In this document: piece by piece, positions 60,203 to 64,000 of the stretch | Numbering within the stretch: the stretch's first letter is position 1 | How the letters are laid out: the number at the start of each line of letters is the position of its first letter | Source of the DNA: Paenibacillus sp. HW567 | Lineage (GTDB): Bacteria > Bacillota > Bacilli > Paenibacillales > Paenibacillaceae | Direction of reading: 5' to 3' | Assembly (NCBI RefSeq): GCF_000374185.1 | Contig: NZ_KB910518.1 | Coordinates: forward strand, 470,667 to 534,666 | Length of the DNA: 64,000 bases | The notes under the pieces: generated by a model | What the model was told of the DNA's origin: nothing | The model's database searches: none | The model's input: the letters and a program-made list of their open reading frames with translations, nothing else | Program-made: the position numbers and the translations under genes

Positions 60203-60541
60203 ATGAGCAGAGAAAAGGCTTATCTGCAAATGCTGGAGTCCACCGCTACTATCCAGTGGAACATTGCGATGATTCTCGAAGCCAAAGCGGTGGAAGCGGA
60301 AAAAGTAAAGCAGTGGACCCAGCATCATATCCACGCTAGAGCGTTCGAATCCCATGAAGACCAGTTGAAGCAATCCATCTCTATACATGAGGTGGTCGTA
60401 GAGCTGCTGGAGGGTTTGACCAAATTGGAAAACGGGTTGTACAGCAATCTAAAAGCAGTGCTGGGCAGCGGTGAAGAAGACAGCGGAGGTTTAGGCGCTT
60501 TGGCCAGCGAAGGCTTCGATTTCGGAGAGGACAGCAAATGA
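60203..60541 (+). CDS. Small helical protein 2 of the operon
   Basis: 112 residues, AGGAGG seven nt before the ATG. All-helical: EKAYLQMLESTATIQWNIAMI, then VEAEKVKQWTQHH, and VVVELLEGLTKLENGLYSNLKAVL, with an acidic Gly/Ser-rich tail (GSGEEDSGGLG). Like its neighbours it seems to be a coiled-coil-type protein. Stop codon overlaps the start of the next gene (ATGA). Unknown family. Confidence 0.75.
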   Translation: MSREKAYLQMLESTATIQWNIAMILEAKAVEAEKVKQWTQHHIHARAFESHEDQLKQSISIHEVVVELLEGLTKLENGLYSNLKAVLGSGEEDSGGLGALASEGFDFGEDSK

Positions 60542-60846
60542 GCGGCGGGCTTCTCTCCGAACATGCCGTCAAGCTGGAGATGATCCGCTCCATCGCCCGG
60601 AGCCAGGCCGCACTTGCGGACATTTTGGAGAGTATTGCGGAAATTACAGGGCAATCGGAGCTGACGGCCCGCAAGCTTAGCGACAATATCCGAATCTTAA
60701 GCCAATATCAAAGCTCGATGTGCCGGATGATGTCCGGTATTTCGCTGCATCAGCCCAAACTGGGAATTCCTGCTGCGCCTTGGCTGAACACTGCCGGTGC
60801 AGTCCGGAACCTCCAGAGTACATGGAGTACAGGAGGAGAACGATGA
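60538..60846 (+). CDS. Small helical protein 3 of the operon
   Basis: 102 residues. The first 75 are helical (AVKLEMIRSIARSQAALADI, ARKLSDNIRILSQYQSS), resembling protein 2 in size and layout; the last 30 are loop-like with Pro, Gly and Trp. It overlaps the genes on both sides by four bases (ATGA), so translation is coupled. Unknown family; part of the presumed spore-surface set. Confidence 0.72.
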   Translation: MSGGLLSEHAVKLEMIRSIARSQAALADILESIAEITGQSELTARKLSDNIRILSQYQSSMCRMMSGISLHQPKLGIPAAPWLNTAGAVRNLQSTWSTGGER

Positions 60847-61274
60847 TAAGAAAAAAACTCGGAAAGCTGCGTTCAGGCGCCAGAACCCGCAGACGTACAC
60901 TGCTGTTGTCCCGGAAGGCAAGGGTTCGCAAAGGCACTGCTCGTAAATTACGCAGAAGACTTGTCCCCCGGATAGGCAAGACCAAGAGAAGCCCTCTGCA
61001 ACGCAGAAAAAGAAGGCTCCGCCGCCGGATTGTTGTCCAGAAAATTCAGGTGGTTCAGCCGCCGGTGCAGGTCGTGCCGGCCGTACCGGCCGTGGCAACC
61101 GTCGAAGCGCCGCCCGCGCCGCAGGTGGTTCCGCTCCCCCCGGACCTGGGCGTCTCTCCGGAAACGCCCCCGGGAGACGCCTTTCAGCAGGGCTACACCG
61201 AAGCATACAACGTGGGATTCGACGCAGGTTTCGCCAAGGGCTTCGAGGACGGGCATAAGCTGGAGCTGGGCTGA
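60843..61274 (+). CDS. Arg-rich protein with Gly/aromatic tail, probable spore-layer protein
   Basis: 143 residues, AGGAGG before the ATG, overlapping the previous stop. Residues 1-65 are extremely basic (KARVRKGTARKLRRRLV; RRKRRLRRRI), residues 66-110 are a Pro/Val linker (VQPPVQVVPAVPAV), and the end is a periodic Gly/aromatic stretch (FQQGYTEAYNVGFDAGFAKG). Basic, low-complexity proteins of this type (such as CotG-like coat proteins) occur in spore outer layers and can be heavily phosphorylated or crosslinked; this is analogy, not homology. The Arg-rich head could bind DNA or polyanionic glycans. Confidence 0.78.
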   Translation: MIRKKLGKLRSGARTRRRTLLLSRKARVRKGTARKLRRRLVPRIGKTKRSPLQRRKRRLRRRIVVQKIQVVQPPVQVVPAVPAVATVEAPPAPQVVPLPPDLGVSPETPPGDAFQQGYTEAYNVGFDAGFAKGFEDGHKLELG

Positions 61275-61433
61275 TGCGCCAAGAGTCACAGGAAGAGGCG
61301 CTCTATGGAGGCGGATGAAAGAAGCCGCCTCCATAGGCAGGCTAACGGAGGATCGTTTCTGCTTGCCGGATATGGTAGACTTCTTTACAGAATCTATATC
61401 GGTTCCAATGCCGACGGGAAAGCAGGGATGGAT

Positions 61434-61958
61434 ATGAGTGGGAGTAAGATTCGCAAGGCGCGAAGAGCGGATATCGGGGAGATCATGGCGCTGATTGCCA
61501 AATGTGTGCAGGTTATGCAGGACGGCGGGAGCGACCAATGGGATGACAAATACCCGAACAGAGAGATCATCACGCAGGATTTGGACAAGGGCACGTTATT
61601 TGTCTATGAAGAGCAGGCAGCCATATCCGGCATCATGGTGCTGGACGAGGACCAGGCGGAGCAGTATGAAGCTATCCGCTGGTCGCAGGAGCAAGGGGCG
61701 CATTTGATTATGCACCGGCTGGCCGTTCATCCTGAGGTGCAGGGCAAGGGCATCGCCCGCAAGCTGGTTGCTTTTGCCGAGGAATTGGCCCGCAGCGGCG
61801 GCTATAGCAGCATCCGGCTGGACACCTATGCCAAGAATACAAGGGCGCTGGCACTGTATCCTTCTCTTGGCTATGAACGCAGAGGCGAAGTGGATTTTCC
61901 GGGGCGGACAGCGAACTTCCCGGTATTTGAGAAAGTGCTGACAAGCGAAGCGGAATAA
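61434..61958 (+). CDS. GNAT family acetyltransferase
   Basis: 174 residues from the ATG at 61434, AGGG six nt upstream; ATG 61428 is an alternative. KIRKARRADIGEIMALIAKC is the first strand-helix, HLIMHRLAVHPEVQGKGIARKLVAF the acetyl-CoA motif (QGKGIA), and LDTYAKNTRALALYPSLGYERRG the last. Substrate unknown. It follows the Arg-rich protein by 160 bp. Confidence 0.87.
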   Translation: MSGSKIRKARRADIGEIMALIAKCVQVMQDGGSDQWDDKYPNREIITQDLDKGTLFVYEEQAAISGIMVLDEDQAEQYEAIRWSQEQGAHLIMHRLAVHPEVQGKGIARKLVAFAEELARSGGYSSIRLDTYAKNTRALALYPSLGYERRGEVDFPGRTANFPVFEKVLTSEAE

Positions 61959-62071
61959 TGGACAAGCATTCGAGATTTTTGTCAGATAATATGACGCTTA
62001 ATAAAGGGTTTTGCGATAAAATAAGTAAAATGAATCAAAAAATTAATTTATGTTATTTTATCTAACCTGTG

Positions 62072-62101
62072 TTGACAATAAAGTTGTCTTTATTCTATGA
62101 T
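62072..62101 (+). promoter_or_regulatory. Sigma-A promoter of the riboswitch-controlled gene
   Basis: TTGACA (62072-62077), 18-nt spacer, TATGAT (62096-62101). The predicted start near 62108 places the aptamer at about +28. Confidence 0.75.
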
Positions 62102-62102
62102 G

Positions 62103-62138
62103 GGATTATTCAGCAAGCAATTGAATAATCCTTTTTTT
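62103..62138 (+). terminator. Terminator for upstream transcription
   Basis: GGATTATTCA pairs exactly with TGAATAATCC, then TTTTTTT. The left arm overlaps the predicted transcription start, so it would stop read-through from upstream rather than the riboswitch transcript itself. Confidence 0.7.
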
Positions 62139-62202
62139 CGTATATCCTTAATAATTGGTTTAAGGGTCTCTACCGGGAACCGTAAATTTCTGGCTACGAA
62201 AA
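62135..62202 (+). ncRNA. Guanine-class purine riboswitch aptamer
   Basis: P1 is TTTTCGTA (62135-62142) with TACGAAAA (62195-62202). P2 is CCTTAA with TTAAGG. J2/3 is GTCTCTACC, P3 is CCGGGAA with TTTCTGG, and L3 is CCGTAAA, all closely matching the pbuG-type aptamer. The base that pairs with the ligand (position 74 in xpt numbering) is C, giving guanine/hypoxanthine specificity. L2 (ATAATTGG) is one base shorter than usual, and J3/1 has G at position 73 where A is normal. Confidence 0.9.
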
Positions 62203-62220
62203 TATGCCCAGCATATTTTT
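62199..62220 (+). terminator. Riboswitch expression-platform terminator
   Basis: AAAATATGC (62199-62207) pairs with GCATATTTT (62211-62219), loop CCA, followed by T. The four A at 62199-62202 belong both to this stem and to P1 of the aptamer, so the two structures compete. Confidence 0.7.
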
Positions 62221-62279
62221 GTGGCCTTTTTGTGTTACAAAAGCGGCTAGGGCTGCAGAAGACAAGGGGGAAGATGAAG

Positions 62280-63617
62280 ATGGCGAGCATTCTGATCAAG
62301 AACGCAGAGATTATCACGATGAACAAGCAGGAGGAAATCATCCACGGAGATATCCGCATTAAGGGCAACAGGATTGCCGAGGTCGGCAGCGGCCTTGTCC
62401 CTCAAGGGGATGAGACCGTAATTGACGCAACGGGCCGCACTGTCATCCCCGGTTTTGTACAGACCCATATTCATCTTTGCCAGACGCTCTTCCGGGGCAA
62501 GGGCGATGATCTGGAGCTGATGGACTGGCTGCGCAAGCGGATTTGGCCGCTGGAAGCGGCGCATGATGAGGAATCGCTCTACTATTCCGCCATGCTGGGA
62601 ATCGGAGAGCTGATCTCCAGCGGCACGACAACGATTGTCGATATGGAGACGGTGAACCATACGGATTTTGCTTTTCAGGCCATTGCGAAGAGCGGTATCC
62701 GGGCATTGTCCGGCAAGGTGATGATGGATCAGAAGAACGCGGATGCGCCAGCGGCGCTGCAGGAGGAGACGGCTGCTTCGCTGCAGGAGAGCGTCGATCT
62801 GCTGGAGAAATGGAACGGCTACGGGGATGGCCGGATTCAGTACGCGTTCTCGCCGCGGTTTGTAATTTCCTGCACCGAGCCATTGCTGAAAGAGGTGCGT
62901 GACCTGTCCGAGCGGTACGGGGTCAAGGTACACACCCATGCTTCGGAGAACCAGGGGGAGATTGAGATTGTCCAGGCGATGACCGGTATGCGCAACGTGG
63001 TCTATCTGGATCATCTGGGGCTGGCGAATGAACGCCTGATTCTGGCACACTGCGTGTGGCTGGATGAGGAGGAGCGGCGGATTCTCCGCGACCGCAGGGT
63101 CCATGTCAGCCACTGCCCCGGTTCTAATCTGAAGCTGGCCTCCGGTATTGCCGACACGCCGGGCATGCTGCACGATCATATTCATCTCAGCCTTGGGGCA
63201 GACGGTGCGCCGTGCAACAACAACCTGGATATGTTCAATGAAATGCGCCTGGCCGCCATTATCCAGAAGCCGCATCACGGGCCGACTACGATGGATGCGA
63301 GAAGCGTCTTCCGCATGGCAACCATTGGCGGGGCCAGAGCGGTAGGCATGGAGGATCAAATCGGCAGCATCGAAACAGGCAAAAAAGCCGACCTGGCCAT
63401 TCTGAATCTCTACAATTTTCACACCTTCCCCTCCTTCGATGTAGACCCGATCTCCCGCATTGTCTATTCCGCTACCCGCGCTGATGTGGAGACTACAATC
63501 GTCGATGGAGAAATCCTGATGGACAAAGGGGTGATGAGGACAGTGGACAAGGATACCGTGCTGCATGAGGCCAACCGTTCCATCAAGAGGCTGCTGTCAT
63601 ACACCCCCCTTGGTTAA
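62280..63617 (+). CDS. Amidohydrolase, guanine/adenosine deaminase-like (TRZ/ATZ type)
   Basis: 445 residues. Metal motifs of the amidohydrolase superfamily: VQTHIHLCQTLFRG, the middle HTHASE, LAHCVWLDEEE and SLGADGAPCNN. The group includes MTA/SAH deaminase, 5'-deoxyadenosine deaminase, 8-oxoguanine deaminase and plant-herbicide hydrolases; sequence alone does not settle the substrate. A guanine riboswitch upstream favours a purine base such as guanine. GGGGG is nine nt before the ATG at 62280; ATG 62274 is closer. A hairpin without a T run follows. Confidence 0.83.
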   Translation: MASILIKNAEIITMNKQEEIIHGDIRIKGNRIAEVGSGLVPQGDETVIDATGRTVIPGFVQTHIHLCQTLFRGKGDDLELMDWLRKRIWPLEAAHDEESLYYSAMLGIGELISSGTTTIVDMETVNHTDFAFQAIAKSGIRALSGKVMMDQKNADAPAALQEETAASLQESVDLLEKWNGYGDGRIQYAFSPRFVISCTEPLLKEVRDLSERYGVKVHTHASENQGEIEIVQAMTGMRNVVYLDHLGLANERLILAHCVWLDEEERRILRDRRVHVSHCPGSNLKLASGIADTPGMLHDHIHLSLGADGAPCNNNLDMFNEMRLAAIIQKPHHGPTTMDARSVFRMATIGGARAVGMEDQIGSIETGKKADLAILNLYNFHTFPSFDVDPISRIVYSATRADVETTIVDGEILMDKGVMRTVDKDTVLHEANRSIKRLLSYTPLG

Positions 63618-63629
63618 TTTCCCTGATCG

Positions 63630-63654
63630 TTGGGGCATTGTTTCAATGCCCCAA
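63630..63654 (+). other. Perfect hairpin after the amidohydrolase gene
   Basis: TTGGGGCATTG and CAATGCCCCAA, loop ttt, 11 bp. The bases after it are AAACATT, not a T run, so it may protect the 3' end or terminate weakly. A promoter-like TTGAAG-N17-TACACT (63664-63692) follows. Confidence 0.5.
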
Positions 63655-63742
63655 AACATTATCTTGAAGATAATGGAACACTGCTGTACACTTATTATTA
63701 ATCTAATAAAAAGTAATTTAAAAGGATGTGGGCATATCCCCT

Positions 63743-64000
63743 GTGACATACAGTACGTTACAAATTAAACAAATGAATATTGGGCTGGTCAAACAGGCCT
63801 TAAAGACACAGGAGTCTGGAACGAAAGCAGAGCTTGCCGGCCAAACCAGCCTGAGCATAGCCACTTGCAACACGATATTAAATGAACTTGTCGCTACCGG
63901 CGAAGTAATAGAGCTGGGACCGAATGAATCAAGTGGTGGAAGACCCGCCAAAAAATACAAGTACAACGCCGACTTTGGCTGTGCCGTTTGTTTGCTTGTC
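63743..64000 (+). CDS. ROK/NagC-type transcriptional regulator, 5' part only
   Basis: The first 86 codons of a gene cut by the right edge. A winged helix is clear: QIKQMNIGLVKQALKTQE, KAELAGQTSLSIATCNTIL and the wing IELGPNESSGGRPAKKYKYN, which is the usual N-terminus of ROK-family repressors (NagC/XylR) before the sugar-kinase-like domain beginning FGCAVCLLV. The start is uncertain: GTG 63743 is given, GTG 63728 (AAAGGA beside it) and ATG 63772 are in frame. Confidence 0.8.
   Translation, partial: MTYSTLQIKQMNIGLVKQALKTQESGTKAELAGQTSLSIATCNTILNELVATGEVIELGPNESSGGRPAKKYKYNADFGCAVCLLV

Noticed and set aside
62247..63566. 439-codon minus-strand frame opposite the amidohydrolase
   Set aside because: Shadow frame; the plus strand has metal motifs, a ribosome site and a riboswitch.

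Overview
The window looks like chromosomal DNA of a Paenibacillus or close relative (Bacillota, endospore former). The evidence is gene content: Bacillales DnaB/DnaI helicase loading proteins, the sporulation checkpoint protein Sda, YqzM and YjcZ small proteins, two YheC/YheD ATP-grasp proteins, SdhCAB of the cytochrome b558 type, EcsAB, HemQ, and strong AGGAGG-type ribosome sites. Most genes have moderate GC. A few islands (about 1.3-2.3 kb, 4.5-5.0 kb) are clearly AT-rich. No rRNA, tRNA, CRISPR array or insertion sequence was seen.

Layout. 1-1.1 kb: 5' part of mqnE (menaquinone by the futalosine route, minus strand) and an ErpA/YutM-type Fe-S carrier. 1.1-5.0 kb: accessory stretch with an AT-rich HTH protein, then an acetyltransferase, an unrecognised protein, a DUF4375-like protein and a TARG1-type macrodomain, ending in a decayed gene. 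5.2-10.6 kb: YheC/D protein, sda behind a cluster of DnaA boxes, a YumC-type ferredoxin-NADP reductase, a YumB-type NADH dehydrogenase with a Rex-like box, hemQ and yuiB. 10.8-16.4 kb: dnaB-dnaI, yqzM, trxA and a uvrC with an internal insertion. 16.5-25.6 kb: CPBP protease, ktrB-ktrA, a LysR gene divergent from sdhCAB; sdhA and sdhB are separated by 466 bp of repeats. 25.7-46.4 kb: mostly housekeeping and metabolic genes (metallophosphoesterase, nitroreductase, PHP phosphatase, cheX, SDR, DEAD helicase, ecsAB, aminotransferase, a MocR regulator lacking its PLP lysine, AraC, gpmA, and a LysR gene with a secreted flavoprotein reductase). 46.9-61.3 kb: psd, then a probable spore-surface locus. 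61.4-64 kb: a GNAT gene, a guanine-riboswitch-controlled amidohydrolase and the start of a ROK-type regulator.

The most striking system is 47.7-61.3 kb. It holds a YheC/D ATP-grasp protein, a 2039-residue protein built almost entirely of decapeptide repeats (with a 60-residue higher-order repeat) and a separate C-terminal domain, three overlapping family-2 glycosyltransferases, an RmlA/SpsI-type nucleotidyltransferase, three small helical proteins, and an Arg-rich protein with a Gly/aromatic tail. Mother-cell (sigma-K-like) promoter matches precede two of these units. I infer a glycosylated fibre and its assembly machinery on the spore surface.

Two families of dispersed intergenic repeats also stand out. 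One is a composite of short dyads followed by ~65-bp units, found between sdhA and sdhB and before an araC gene. The other is a ~100-bp element present four times.
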